Notes under the pieces: generated by a model | Told to the model about the DNA's origin: nothing | Seen by the model: the letters and a program-made list of their open reading frames with translations, nothing else | Databases searched by the model: none | Position numbers and translations under genes: made by a program | Part shown: piece after piece, positions 22,518 to 34,299 of the stretch | Numbering within the stretch: the first letter of the stretch is position 1 | Layout: each line of letters opens with the position of its first letter | NCBI GenBank assembly: GCA_021018815.1 | Contig: JAITYX010000028.1 | Span: 1,488,001 to 1,552,000, forward strand | Direction of reading: 5' to 3' | DNA from: Talinum fruticosum | Lineage: Eukaryota > Streptophyta > Magnoliopsida > Caryophyllales > Talinaceae | Length of the DNA: 64,000 bases

Positions 22518-24300
22518 TTTGAAGTTCTTACCATTCATGAGCTTCATAGCCCTTAGAGACGCGGTATGCCGATAGAAGAAGAGTTGTCCGCCGCAACCAC
22601 AAAAGTCGTGGCTAGTTATAGAGGTAATTACCAATTGCAAGACAAGAAAACCTCTAACCCGGTAATACCAGAGAGGAGTAGATGTCAATGCCCTTAATAG
22701 ATATAATGACTACACACCTATAGATAATACTTACGCTCGAGCCCTTGATAACCTATTGTCTAAAAGGAGAATTGAGTTATCGCCCATAAGAGCAGTAATC
22801 GAAATCGCAAAACAATCAAAAACTAGGATGCAGGAAAATTTTGTAAGTTCTATCATGCTCGAGGACATGATACGTAACAATGTTGGACCTTTAAGAACAA
22901 ATTAGAAAATATGTTTTGTAATGGTTAACCACTTGTTAGCTTGCTCTCTTTGGACCCGAAGTCCATGGATTGTGGGTAAGTGATGAAGAGGATGTCTATG
23001 AGACTAAAGAGAACATCGATGACAACTTCTAGGGCACACGACCCCTAGAAGAAGATGACTTTTAAGGAGAATAAAAACTTATGAAATGGAGTTCCTTACC
23101 GGATATGGATGACATAATGTCTTAACGGGTCCACAACAGGCTCAAGAAGCCCAAAAAGAAAAAGAAGTTGCCAAAGAAGAAGACCTAATCTTTCAACAGA
23201 CTTCAAAAACTTAAAGTTGACGTTTTCATTTGGCAGCTCATATTTGCCTCCTAAAAGCGTAGACAAGCCTTAATCAACGAACTTAGCAAGATTGAGGTCT
23301 CTCTTGAAACCACGCCTAAGGAGGAGGTAGGATTGGTTAATAATCGGGATAGAACCATTACATTTGACAAGAAAGACCTACTCTAAACAAGGCATTGCAC
23401 ACAACAATGCCCTTTATCTCGATTTCAACTTACATCAACAAGTTTATCCTTCTAACCTTAGTGGATAATGGATCTACTGTAAACATCTATCCTTGGAGGA
23501 CTACTAAAAAGTTAGGCATCGGAGAGCAACAACTCTTTAAGCAAATTGTTCATCTCCGAGCTTACGATAATTCCAAAAGAACATTTTTGGGAATAGTGAC
23601 TCTTCCAATCAACGTCGGATTAGTGGTGAAGAACATTGATTTCCAAGTCCTAGACATTCCAGACTACTTTCAATCTCTTTCTAGGACGCCCTTGGTTACA
23701 TGACCACCAGGCAATTCCCTCCACACTACACCAAGAAGGTCAAAATGATTATTAAAGGTCAATTAGTAGCCGTTAAGGGAGATAATCTCTGTGCCACAAT
23801 CACTTATAAGGAGTCCGTCATCGAAATTGAGCACAACGCCGATGATAAAGAGCTCTATGGATTTGAGATTGTAAATGCTGTCAAAAAGGATGAACCACCT
23901 GTTAACTTCAATCCTTATGTCAACCGTAGTGTCTATTCGATGTTAAGCAAGAAGGGGTATTTTCCTAGCTTAGTTGTAGGTCGGAGCACATACCACCCAA
24001 TTTCCACCCTTTGTACCCACCAATAATTATAAGTTTGGATGAGGCTATCATCCAACTCGCTAAGGAAGTAGGCAAAGCTAAGTGGGAAACACAAACTAGG
24101 AGGACTGCACCGCTCGTAGTCCATTTCATCAAGCCATATCCTTGCACTTTAAACGAGCAATTTCTAAAAGAAGGGGATGACTTCCCTTACTATGGTTTTC
24201 CTGAGCCTTATTATCTAAAGGAGAAAGGCATCCAAGTCACTAGTTTAGAAATCTTCAATGATTTTCATGTCGCACCCAAGAATGGATTAATATAGCTAAG
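22518..24300 (+). pseudogene. Gypsy/Tat gag C-terminus with zinc knuckle and aspartic protease (arm A)
   Basis: A CCHC-like knuckle CKFYHARGHDT--CW is encoded at about 22842-22900, followed by an acidic and Lys-rich linker. The protease begins near 23395: LVDNGSTVNIYP (the active-site D-N-G-S, where most relatives have D-S/N-G-S), RAYDNSKRTFLGIVTLPI, then FQVLDIP and a truncated L-GRPW-like motif at about 23690. The frame shifts at 23700 and the region continues with HYTKKVKMIIKGQLVAVKGD and YGFEIVN, then LSKKGYFPSLVVGR at about 23950. This order is that of Tat-clade Gag-Pol. Several stops and frameshifts break it. The other copy is at 49850-51263 on the minus strand. Confidence 0.85.
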
Positions 24301-24376
24301 AGCAATATATTTTGGTTTGCTATTTTGGTGAGAGAAATGCGTTGAGGGGAATTCAGTTTCGATACTATCCTAAGCC

Positions 24377-25030
24377 ATGTCATACCCAAAATTTGATCCA
24401 TCCAAGTTCATCACTGAAGTCGACATAGAAGGGTCCAAGCATATCACTTGGATTAATGCCGATGAGGGCCTAGAGTTTGCCGTCATTTTAGGAGAGCCGT
24501 CTATTTCCGAATCTAGAGCTAGGGATGTTCTTTCTTTTTCTGATTTTGTTAGTTCATTTTCCAATTCTGCAATTTCTATTTCTAAGTCTCATGTACTCCT
24601 TTCTTCAATCAATAATATGAATCTTTCCACATACTCTTTGGCTCCTCCTATTCTTAATTGTTTTGCCATTAATGATGAACAAGAAATCCCTAAAGAACTA
24701 ATAAAAGCTATGAAAGATCATGAAAATCGCTCAACGATAATAGAGGAAATGATAACTATTAACTTAGGGTCAGTAGATCAACCCCAAGAAGTTAAAATTG
24801 GGAAAACACTCGAATCCGGAAGAGCAAAAGCAATTTACTTCGCTCCTTATGAAAATTATAGATGTCTTTGCATGGTCCTACAAAGACATGCCGAGAATAG
24901 ATTGAAGCATAGAGGAACATAAACTCCACTCTATAAAAATGCTAAGCCGGTTAAGTAAAAACAAAGAAGGATAAAACCTAAGTGGGCACTTAAGATCAAG
25001 GAAGAAGTGCAGAAGCAACTAGAAGCCTGG
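24377..25030 (+). pseudogene. Gypsy/Tat spacer between protease and reverse transcriptase (arm A), cut by an LTR
   Basis: An open frame of 181 codons (24377-24922) includes LAPPILNCFAINDEQEIPKE and INLGSVDQPQEVKIGK, the linker that precedes reverse transcriptase in Tat elements. After a frame change, WALKIKEEVQKQLEAW ends at the insertion of an Athila-type LTR at 25031. In relatives, this is a few residues before the start of the reverse transcriptase domain, which is absent here. The mirror copy (48746-49390) is truncated at the same base. Confidence 0.8.
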
Positions 25031-27325
25031 TGTTAAGTCGTAAATTATGCATATTTTTAGTTATTATCTAATTGTCGAATAAAGTGGAAAAGAGAAGAAA
25101 GGACGTAAAAGCGGGATTTTTTTACTACCGACAAGCATTCAAGATAATATTTGAAGTCGGTCCCAAAAAATAATGGCTCATAAAGTATTTATTTCATGAG
25201 GATTTATTTAAGGAAATCTTATTTTGAAGGGGAGACTTCAACGGGAAGGAATAGAAATAACCCTAATTCTAATCCCTTTACAACTCCTCCTCTAACTCCA
25301 TATTATATAGGATACTACCCTTTAATTAGAAAACCCCCGTAAGTAGTCCTCGCGGCTGCAAGGTCGCTCACCCCTCACCCCTCACTCCCACGTCCATCTC
25401 CTTCAGCCTAGCTCACGCCTCTCCCTCTTTCGTGGCTCACTTCATCATCCATCAACCACCATCATCGTCACGCTAACATTATCATCTCTTCTTCTTTCCA
25501 ACTCCAGACTTGCTTCCATTATCTCTTCATCTTACACCATACCCCTCATCACCGTCATCAGCAATCATCTTCATCATAATCATCATTACAATCAACCCTC
25601 ACGTCAGTCCTCTTTCTCCCTTTCACATCTCGCCATCCTCTCTAATCACCAACATCAGAATGTCTTATTTGCTTCTGGGAGTATCTACTCCTTACCATAT
25701 GCCATCAGATGATTGGACGAACGGGAAAAATAGGGGGATTTTGTGGGCTTAATCTCTTTTCTCTCTCTTGAGAGTATATGCTCCCGGAGCATTTAAGATT
25801 TTTGACACCAACATCACCATATCTAACGCCTTCTTCTCTTATCATCACCATCATCATCTTCATTACCGCTAGCTTGATCATCACCATGATAGGAAGAATA
25901 TATTATGGTAGTAATATTATTATTGTAGTTTTATTTCAAGACCATTTTTTTATTGTTAGTTTAATGTTAAAGATGTTATTTTTATTTAATTTATGTGTTT
26001 TGAATTATATTATATGTGAGTAGTCTTTTATACTTAGTATAATCTACTTAAAACCATGTTAAATTATTTATTTTGAAATAAACTTTCGATCTATATTGTC
26101 TTATTGATTTTATCCATAATTCCATGATTTTATGTCTAATTAATTAAAGTGCACGCTAATTAGTTTTATATAAATTCATGTGATAGTTTAAAGGGGTTAA
26201 GTACGTAATCGCCTGGTCTTTTAGACACAAGTATCACCCTAGTTAATCATAGATGACTAATGCGCATCTATTTTAATTAGAAAATTATCATATATACTTT
26301 TTAAATCAATTTGCTAGTAGATTGGTTATTAGGTGCTAAATGATGTTTTTCTGATACTTAATGCTCTAATTTGATGAAATTCTAGTGCTAGTGCTAGGGT
26401 TATCATAATTAGTAGGGTTTTTACTAGGGTAGGCCTAAGTAAACTAATAACTAAGGAAAAATAGAGAAGATCCGCTAGTGGTTAACTTCTACAGTTTAGC
26501 TCATGGGTAGATCAATTTGTGTGTTGATAATAAATATTAATTTACATGGTGGATATAGATTATAATAAGTGCTTTTTATAAATTTGATATCTTCGATAAT
26601 TATTAATTTGCATTTTAGTTATTTTCTTTAGTTTGTCAATTTTTATTTGATATCTTTGATAATTATTAATTTTCTTTTTAGTTAATTTCATTTATTCCCC
26701 CACTCCAAAAGATCAATATTTTAGGTTATTTTTAATAATTTTATATTAATTTAATTTTAGGTCTTTATATATTTAATTTTCACATTATTTTTCTGTCGGT
26801 TTTGCTATTTTTGAGTCGATGCGTTAGAAATTAGGTTAAAAATAGTGTGTTTTATTATTTTTCATGTTTTATTCTTCTTTTAGGGTTTAGATAGAGTCCT
26901 AGTTTTCTCTGATTAAATTTTAGAATTATTAAAAGTGATTTGATAATTTTTTAGATTTAATTATTGAGATTAATTACTCGTAGATTTTTGGTTAAATAAA
27001 TTCGTAAATTAGGTTTTAAATTTTATTTTTATATTTTTAAGGTTTTCTTAGGTCTAAAAAATTAGCATTAATATTTTGGGTAATTTTAGTATTTATTTTC
27101 GTAATTATTTTAGTGTAGAATTTCACATTATTTTCTATTTTAGAATCTGTTTATTTCCTACCTTAGTTTTCTGTTTTAACTATTATAAAAAATATCAAAA
27201 ATATTTATGGGTTATTATAATTTTTATATTCTGTCTTAATTATTTATTTAGTGTTAGATAATTTTCTATTATTTTAGTTATTAATTCTCTAATTTATTTT
27301 TTCTATTTTTTAAAGAGTAGTAAAT
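25031..27325 (+). repeat. Athila-type LTR, plus orientation (arm A), right end truncated or replaced
   Basis: Starts TGTTAAGTCG, the same start as the LTR of the Athila element at 35232-46771 when that is reversed (TGTTAAGTCGTATTT). Shared blocks in order include GACTTCA...CTTGTCGGTAG-type sequence near 25130, a TATATAGGAT box near 25305, an ATC/CAT-rich U5-like stretch (25440-25880), and the AT-rich tail to about 27310. The last ~340 bp of the Athila LTR, including its CTTAACA end, are missing; 27326-27934 stands in their place. No internal Athila region follows, so it is a solo or truncated LTR. It is a related, not identical, subfamily. Confidence 0.75.
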
Positions 27326-27934
27326 TTAATTAAATTAAGGCTTGCAAATTATTATATCCTTCCTCGTAAAGGTAATGAGTGTCTCCGGCAATGGCAAATA
27401 AAACCAGATGATTAGAATCAAGGGCTCGGATGATGCCGGATAAGGGTCGCTTGAGGAAGAGCATCAAGGATTGAAAATCATAATGACGATGGGCATTTAA
27501 ACAACCGATGATGATGACGAAGCTTGACGGCAGACGGTTGATGTGATGGCCGTCACGGTATCCGGTAATGGAAGATGACGATGATCGTGACGATGGATCT
27601 GTCTCCAGCGTTTGAAACAAGAGACCCGATTTTAGGGTTAAGGCGATGCTCGTGGTGAGAGAGGTTGCGTGATGAGATTTTAGGATTTAGAAGGTTTTGT
27701 TTTATTAAATTTATTTTTCTTTTATTTTCAATCTGCCTCCCTTTTTTATTATTTTCCAAACAATATAAAATTTTTGCTTCTCGATTCCCCCTTAAGCTGC
27801 CTTATAGTGACCCATAACTCTATGCTTTTTGGGTCGAAATTTTTTAAAAAGCCTCAAGATACCAACGAACTGAAAAATTACACGAAATTTTTCTCAACCC
27901 TTGGTAGAAGGATCGATGAAGAACCGTTGAATAT
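27326..27934 (-). other. Unidentified segment shared by both inverted arms, with a damaged ORF
   Basis: The matching segment in arm B (31549-32195) holds a 145-codon ORF; here the same ORF, on the minus strand, is split into 27553-27759 and 27330-27620. It encodes a Lys/Asn-rich start (MENNKKGRQIENKRK) and an uncharacteristic remainder. No domain is recognised. It may be host DNA or the end of an unusual LTR variant. Confidence 0.5.
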
Positions 27935-28009
27935 AACTCCATTTTTTGGTAGTGTTTTAACTATGCTTCAAAACGACCTTTAACTACTGGTTATCCGGTG
28001 TTGTGTATG

Positions 28010-28310
28010 TGGCTGTAATTGTAGGTGGCATCTTTAACTACTCTTCAAAACCGTTCTAAAAGATGGTCTATTACTACGGTACTCTTGAACAACTATAGTC
28101 ATATATACCCTATTACTACGATTTTTTCAAAAGAACCGTAGTAATATGTTAACTATAACTATGGTTCTTAATTAAAAACCGTAGTAATAGGTCTTGGCCA
28201 AAATCCCCTTTCTTCCGGCCAAAATTTTAGGCCAAGACTTATTACTACGATTTTTAATTAAGAACCGTAGTTATAGTTTTTTAACTAGGAACCGTAGTCA
28301 TAGGTCCGAA
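28010..28310. repeat. CACTA-2 subterminal repeats
   Basis: At least seven copies of a TATTACTACGGTTTT / AACCGTAGTAATA word occur in both orientations, some as hairpins such as TTAATTAAGAACCGTAGT with its reverse. A short inverted pair around CCGGCCAAAATTTTAGGCC sits in the middle. This arrangement is typical of CACTA ends. Two copies of TTTAACTA-CTTCAAAACG lie just to the left, at about 27955 and 28032. Confidence 0.8.
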
Positions 28311-28544
28311 TCTTTTTATAATTTTTTTTGTTTTTCATACCCTCCGTACAGCTTTATTACAAAAGAAATATACACACGAACGACCACAACAATTTACACA
28401 AGCAAGCACCAATAGCTTCAATTTCCCACATTACTATAACCATAACAATTCCATCTTTAACAAGTTCGACAACAATTCCATATTTCACAATAAGTTCCAA
28501 CAAATAATATATTACAATGATGTGAAATATAAGATAAAGACTAT

Positions 28545-28930
28545 TCTTTTTCAATATTTATATCAAAAGTTCATCTCTCATCTTGAAATTTTGTGTATAA
28601 ACTGATTTCAATGTGTACATCAAAGGTTCTATTTACCCACATTATTGCTTTTGTTGTAGATTTAGTTATGTGATTGTCTTTATGACAATATTGCTTACTT
28701 GAAGTTCTTGCATCGGTAGCCCGAACAACATATATACATCATATTTGCTGCCTACGCTACCAATGCACAAACTCCTAGCAAACAATATATTCATAAAGAC
28801 AAGAACATAACTAAATCTATTAAAAAGTATAAATGTGGGTAAATAGAGATGAACTTTTTGACATAAATATTAAAATCATTTAAACTACAAAGTTTCAAGA
28901 CAAAGAAATGGACTTTTTGACATATATACT
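28545..28930. repeat. Long imperfect foldback (arms of about 170 bp)
   Basis: The left arm (about 28545-28714) and the right arm reversed (about 28930-28758) share TCTATTTACCCACATT, AGATTTAGTTATGT, TTGTCTTTATGA and GCAT-GGTAGC in order, with mismatches and small gaps. The loop is about 43 bp. A transcript would form a long hairpin. Confidence 0.75.
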
Positions 28931-29325
28931 AATAAAGGATATATTACAATGTGAGATATAATACAAGGACTACATAGACCAATAGGAGATCTCACCAAGC
29001 ACATTCCTTTGTCATGGTCCCATATTTCGCTAAACAAGTGATTTATAACAAATAATTCAAAATCACGTTGGAATTTTTTGGTATAAATCAATTGTTGAGC
29101 ATAAATATTTAAAAAGCTTATTCCTTTCGATCCTCAACGAACAATCTGTTATAGGAAAGCATTAAAGTCTGAAATAATGAAAAAGCACGCTACAGCTTGT
29201 CGAAACAAGCAAAAATATGGATATCCATCAATAAAATAGTTAAACAATATTGCTCTTACCGAGTTGATATTACATGGTTTATGCCCTTTTTCCCCTCATG
29301 TGGACTTATCTTCAATATATATGCC

Positions 29326-29830
29326 CTATTGATGGTCAACCCTTAAATACGATTCTTCAAAATTAGCATCTTCATTTTCTACAGGCATTCCTAAGGAGAA
29401 GGGTGGGGTCTCCTCAACAAACTCACACACATCTTTACCATCGCCACCATCATCGTGCCTCTTCCCTTGAAGAATAATAGACCACTTATCATTGGCTAGG
29501 TCCTCAATGTATAACACTCGGTCTTGCTTGAGATGCCATAACGAATTGATCCCCTTTAGGCCCTTCTCTTGGGACTAAAAGAAGGATGAGCATACCTCGA
29601 TAACCTTCCACAATCCACATAAGGGCATGTAATTCAACAGGTCCTTTTCAACCGTTGTGTTCTTAGCCCCGTAAACCTCTTACGAGACAAGTATAGGTCA
29701 GCACACCCCAATTGAGGTCTTTAGTTTTGTCTTAGTCCACCAAGTTCACCAAATAGCGGATGTGTACCTTGGAAGCTTGATCCGAAAGATGGATGTGCTT
29801 AGCATGAGGGCAAGCACTACTCGGACTTGC
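29326..29830 (-). pseudogene. CACTA-2 TNP2 transposase C-terminus (DUF4216 remnant)
   Basis: On the minus strand one frame reads LYIEDLANDKWSIILQGKRH, the conserved end of DUF4216-bearing transposases, followed by an acidic stretch (EDANFEESYLRVDHQ) and a stop at about 29326. Just upstream, in another frame, FVMASQAR is the usual preceding motif. Further upstream, to about 29830, are fragments such as LNWGVLTYTCLVRG. Frameshifts and stops separate them. The rest of the transposase is absent. Confidence 0.72.
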
Positions 29831-29870
29831 TGTTGTGGAGTGTGTTGAGCCCGCAACTTAACATTTTTAA

Positions 29871-31548
29871 ATGCCTAAAAAGAAGGGAGTGTTTAAAGTA
29901 ATTGACCTGAGGAAATTGGCTAGTCTGTAGGACCGAAGAGGTGACGCAAATAGTAACGGTTTTTGTATAAATCCCGGTCGTAAACTAGGTGTTCCCCGGA
30001 GAAGCCTAAGCTTAAAAGAACAAAAAGTCAAGAGGTGTGATAGTGATTTCCCGAATGGGGATGAAAAGTATTTGTGTTGTCCTAAATCCGCTCACTAATG
30101 GCTCGAGTAGGGTCACGCTCTTTTCGGTCACACAAATGATTCAAAGTAAGAAAGAGAGGGCCAATCCCACCATCGTTTATGATTTGGTCCAAGGGGTAGT
30201 TCCGCCCTTGAAGGTCTTAATGAATTTACCAATATCATCGCTACTCGAACGGTGCCCTTCTACAAAATGGAAATCCAACAATATTTTAGTGGAAAATACC
30301 ATTTCAAACAAATAAAGGAAGAAACTCAAGCCAATAAGCTTACCGAGGTAAAGATGGTGAGATGAGACATAGCTCTCGGCCTCCACCAAGAGGTCATTAT
30401 TCGAAAGTTGTCATGGATGAGGCTTTCAGCTCTGGTTCTCCTAATAGGGTGGGCTCACCTTCTAGACATTTTTCAAGAAGTTTTGTAAGAAAACCAAGCT
30501 ACTTTTCTCAAGACAAGTGAGTAAGCTAGAACAAGGTTAGAGCAAGCAAGAGGAAGCAAAGAAAGGAGCAAATAAGATGTACAAAATGAACACACCAAGT
30601 CCCCTTTTATAGGTAAAATTTGGCTAGCTTGACAAGAGCATGAGACAAAATACAAGAAGAAAGAGGAGACCAAGCTGGGAAGCAAGAAGCATATGGTGAG
30701 ACAAAGCCTACCTAAAGGCTGGCCGAGCACCGACCACAAGGCCTCGACCGGTGTCACCAACAATAGCCTTGCAGGCATAGGTCGGAGTCTAGGTTGGTGA
30801 AGTCCTATCGGGTGTGGCGAGTGATCTCTTGGAGAACTATGCATACAAGTGGATCTTTGGAACCATGATTTCAACTTTATCGTATTGAATCATCATCCGC
30901 TTTTGATTGAATTATTTAGGTAAAATATTGAACTTTCACGATGACGATTGTCCACTAACGAGTATGCAAGTATAACAGAATTATTAAGCCAAGGTTTAGA
31001 TCAAGAGACTACCAAAGCTTCAGCCGAAATCACCGAGCTTCAGGACTATGATAAAGCCAAGCTTAGGACCATTTTACCGGACTTCGTAATGCACAGATCG
31101 CGATCAAGTCCAGGCCTTGTTTTGGAGTTCGAGTTCAACAACAACTAATTCCGCACACTATAAATCGATCAAGCATTCCATGCAATGCCTAAAAGGACAA
31201 TAAGTATCCTTTTAGTGTCCACTTTGGCCCTTCGTCTTTTAGACTCGGTCAAAGTGGGTGCTAACTATAGACAACGAAATCCCAGTCCTGTTTGTGGATT
31301 TGAATCACGGTCTCACACTCGATTAGCGTGAAAGAAGCTAGTAAACCATAAAAAACCCTTTAACACCAAAAACCAACTTTGTCCGCTTTGGGTCGGCCCA
31401 CAAACCCATTTTCTCGTTAGTTGGTCCAAGCTCAGGTCAACTCTCCATATCAACTTTAGGGATTTGAATAAGGAAAGCCCTAAGGATGACTTTCCTTTAA
31501 CCTAAATAGACATTTTAGTGGACAACAAGGCTGATCATGTGTTATAGG
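29871..31548. other. Unassigned centre of the inverted duplication
   Basis: No transposon domain recognised. Open frames of 60-130 codons occur: 30037-30315 (+), 30177-30389 (-), 30473-30874 (-) and 30948-31148 (+, including ELQDYDKAKLRTILPDFV). None belongs to a family I know. A minus-strand TATA box at 30601-30611 followed by a transcript-like A/T-poor leader suggests an LTR or gene promoter remnant. Not duplicated elsewhere in the window. Confidence 0.4.
30601..30611 (-). promoter_or_regulatory. Possible TATA box (minus strand)
   Basis: CTATAAAAGGG on the minus strand, followed about 120 bp later by an AAAAATGTCTAGAAGG start-like context (about 30475). It might be the promoter of a lost LTR element or gene. 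Weak evidence. Confidence 0.3.
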
Positions 31549-33145
31549 ATATTCAACGGTTCTTCATCGATCCTTCTACCAAGGGTCGAGAAAAATTTCG
31601 TGTAATTTTTCAGTTCGTTGGTATCTTGAGGCTTTTTAAAAAATTTCGACCCAAAAAGCATAGAGTTATGGGTCACCGTAAGGCGACTTAAGGGGGAATC
31701 CGAGAAGCAAAAATTTTATATTGTTTGGAAAATAATAAAAAAGGGAGGCAGATTGAAAATAAAAGAAAAATAAATTTAATAAAACAAAACCTTCTAAATC
31801 CTAAAATCTCATCACGCAACCTCTCTCACCACACCATCGCCTTAACCCTAAAATCGGGTCTCTTGTTTCAAACGCCGGAGACAGATCACGAGCCACTGTC
31901 ACGGTCATCGTCATCTCGCCATTACTCGGATACTCGTGACGGCCATCACATCAACCGTCTGCCGTCAAGCTTCGTCATCATCATCGCTTGTTTGAATGCC
32001 CATTGTCATTATGATTTTCAATCCTTGATGTTCTTCCTCGAGCGACCCTTATCTAGCATCATTCGAACCCTTGATTCTAATCATCTGGTTTTATTTGCCA
32101 TCGTCGGAGACACTCATTACCTTTACGAGGAAGGATATAATAATTTGCAAACCTTAATTTAATTAAATTTACTACTCTTTAAAAAATAAAAAATATAAAT
32201 TAGAGAATTAATAACTAAAATAATAGAAAATTATCTAACACTAAATAAATAGTTAAGACAGAATATAAAAATTATAATAACCCATAAATATTTTTGATAT
32301 TTTTTTATAATAGTTAAAACAGAAAACTAAGGTAGGAAATAAACATATTCTAAAATAGAAAATAATGTGAAATTCTACACTAAAATAATTACGAAAATAA
32401 ATACTAAAATTACCCAAAATATTAATGCTAATTTTCTAGACCTAAGAAAACCTTAAAAATATAAAAATAAAATTTAAAACCTAATTTACGAATTTATTTA
32501 ACCAAAAATCTACAGTAATTAATCTCAATAATTAAATCTAAAAATTATCAAATCACTTTTAATAATTCTAAAATTTAATCAGAGAAAACTAGGACTCTAT
32601 CTAAACCCTAAAAGAAGAATAAAACATGAAAAATAATAAAAGACACTATTTTTAACCTAATTTCTAACGCATCGACTCAAAAATAGCAAAACTCGACAAA
32701 AATAATCTGAAAATTAAATATATAAAGACCTAAAATTAAATTAATATAAAATTATTAAAAATAACCTAAAATATTGATCTTTTGGAGTGGGGGAATAAAT
32801 GAAATTAACTAAAAAGAAAATTAATAATTATCAAAGATATCAAATAAAAATTGACAAATTAAAGAAAATAACTAAAATGCAAATTAATAATTATCGAAGA
32901 TATCAAATTTATGAAAAGCACTTATTATAATCTATATCCACCATATAAATTAATATTTATTATTAACACACAAATTGATCTACCCATGAGCTAAACTCGT
33001 AGAAGATAACCACTAGCGGATCTTCTCTATTTTTCCTTAGTTATTAGTTTACTTAGTCCTACCCCTAGTATAAACCCTACTAATTATGATAACCCTAACA
33101 CTAGCACTAGAATTTAATCAAATTAGAGCATTAAGTATTAGAAAA
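31549..33145 (-). repeat. Arm B of the inverted duplication, first part
   Basis: Reverse complement of about 26340-27934. It contains the 0.6-kb unidentified segment (31549-32195) and the AT-rich tail of the Athila-type LTR (about 32196-33145). The arm is interrupted at 33150 by a solo LTR and resumes at 47437. Confidence 0.9.
31725..32162 (+). other. 145-codon ORF in the unidentified arm segment
   Basis: Starts MENNKKGRQIENKRK and ends HYLYEEGYNNLQTLI. It has no recognisable domain, signal or membrane segment. The arm A copy is frameshifted, so selection for a protein is not evident. The C-terminal end coincides with the start of LTR-like DNA, which argues against a real gene. I keep it as an ORF only. 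Confidence 0.25.
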
Positions 33146-33863
33146 ACATCTGTAACAACCCAAAACATTAAAACGTATTATCTCTAATACGTTCAATTAT
33201 AGCGAGCGTGTGCATTTCAATTTCAAAATATTTTCATATCATATATATGTATATCAAAAGTATTTTCTTTCAGGACCTAGATACTGAACAATGACGATCG
33301 ATGGCCGATACTTTTCATTATAATATATTATCCGGTACTTATATGCACACAAGCCATACTTAATTCCTAAACTAAGTCAAATAAATTCTCATAAATTCAA
33401 ACTCTATATATATATACACATAACTAATGACAAATTGGCACAACTTATATACAAATAATCAAATATCTTAAGGAATAACTTGCTAATAAAACTAACCCAA
33501 TCTAAGTATAGGCAATCACATATGTTAAAGCACATTAAGTTATAACAATAAAGTTATAATATTAACAAGCAATAATAAAACTACAATAGCAATAATAATA
33601 ATTATTATAGTTATAAAATAAAAAAAATAAAAAAAACAAAAATAAATAGATAATTACAATGACAATGCTGAAAGATAATTATGATAATTAAAATTTTGGA
33701 TAATAATGAAATTGGGGGTCAAATGATGGTTTGACACCCAAATTACACTAAGCATACTTAGAATTTTGCCAAGCCACCAATTAAGCATGAGTCATGAGCT
33801 AAGTGTCAAGCAAAGATTAGTCTAAATAGCCAGCTAATCCATGTTGATAAGTACCACAATTAG

Positions 33864-33872
33864 TATAAATAG
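33864..33872 (+). promoter_or_regulatory. TATA box of the solo LTR
   Basis: TATAAATAG about 710 bp into the LTR, followed by a C-rich, CT-rich leader from about 33915. It gives the LTR's orientation as plus and puts R near 33900. Confidence 0.6.
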
Positions 33873-33906
33873 GGTTGCTTAAATCAGAAAAATCCAACCC
33901 AAAAAT

Positions 33907-34299
33907 ATGATGTTACCCCATTTTCTCTCTCCTCCCTCACCTGCCCAGCACCACCACTTCGGCCACCTCCATAGCCGCCCACAGGCCCCTCTAGCTGGCC
34001 ACCTCCAACCAGAACCCTTCACCACCTTGCAAGGAGTCCATAGCCACCTTCAGGACGACCCACCAACCACCACATCGCCGGAAAACCCAAGCCAAAACCA
34101 CCCTAATCACCAACTTTTCACCTTATATTTTGTATCCTCGCCCTCACTTCCAGCCACCACCACAACCACCACGGGCACCACCTGCCTCCCGTCACCGGCC
34201 AGACCTGCAGGCCACCCATCACTGCCCCTAACACCGCCCACCGGACCACCAAAAACAGCCACCAAGCACACACTTTCTCTCTCCCCTTTTATGCCCTAA
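33907..34299 (+). other. Pro/Thr/His-rich ORF inside the solo LTR
   Basis: A 130-codon frame starts 35 bp after the TATA box. Its composition reflects a CCACC-rich stretch that goes on past the stop (to about 34440) without an ORF. No family is recognised. It is more likely R/U5 leader sequence than a gene. Confidence 0.2.

Larger units (their letters stand above)
22518..27934 (+). repeat. Arm A of a large inverted duplication
   Basis: This 5.4-kb stretch is repeated on the opposite strand as 31549-33145 plus 47437-51263. Homology starts at TTTGAAGTTCTTACC (A, 22518; B, 51263) and ends at GAAGAACCGTTGAATAT (A, 27934; B, 31549). It contains a Tat gag/protease segment (22518-25030), an Athila-type LTR (25031 to about 27325) and a 0.6-kb segment of unknown origin (27326-27934). 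By eye the arms are about 95 percent identical. The same LTR is at the same base in the same host element in both arms, so a duplication rather than two insertions is the simple explanation. Confidence 0.92.
27960..29870 (-). mobile_element. CACTA-2: decayed CACTA fragment in the centre of the inverted duplication
   Basis: A subterminal repeat array (28010-28310) and a minus-strand TNP2 C-terminal remnant (29326-29830) identify a CACTA element lying in minus orientation, with its 3' end to the left. No terminal CACTA sequence can be placed with confidence, and the transposase is cut on the right, so both ends are missing or unrecognised. Between array and gene lies AT-rich 3' sequence that includes a long imperfect foldback. 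Confidence 0.7.

Noticed and set aside
27941..27954. TTTTTTGGTAGTG, which resembles a CACTA terminus (reverse of CACTACC)
   Set aside because: The subterminal repeats of CACTA-2 lie to its right, so a terminus here should read in the other direction. No partner end or 3-bp duplication is visible.
33907..34299. Pro-rich ORF as a host extensin-like gene
   Set aside because: It lies in the leader of a solo LTR, has no signal peptide, and the CCACC composition goes on past the stop.
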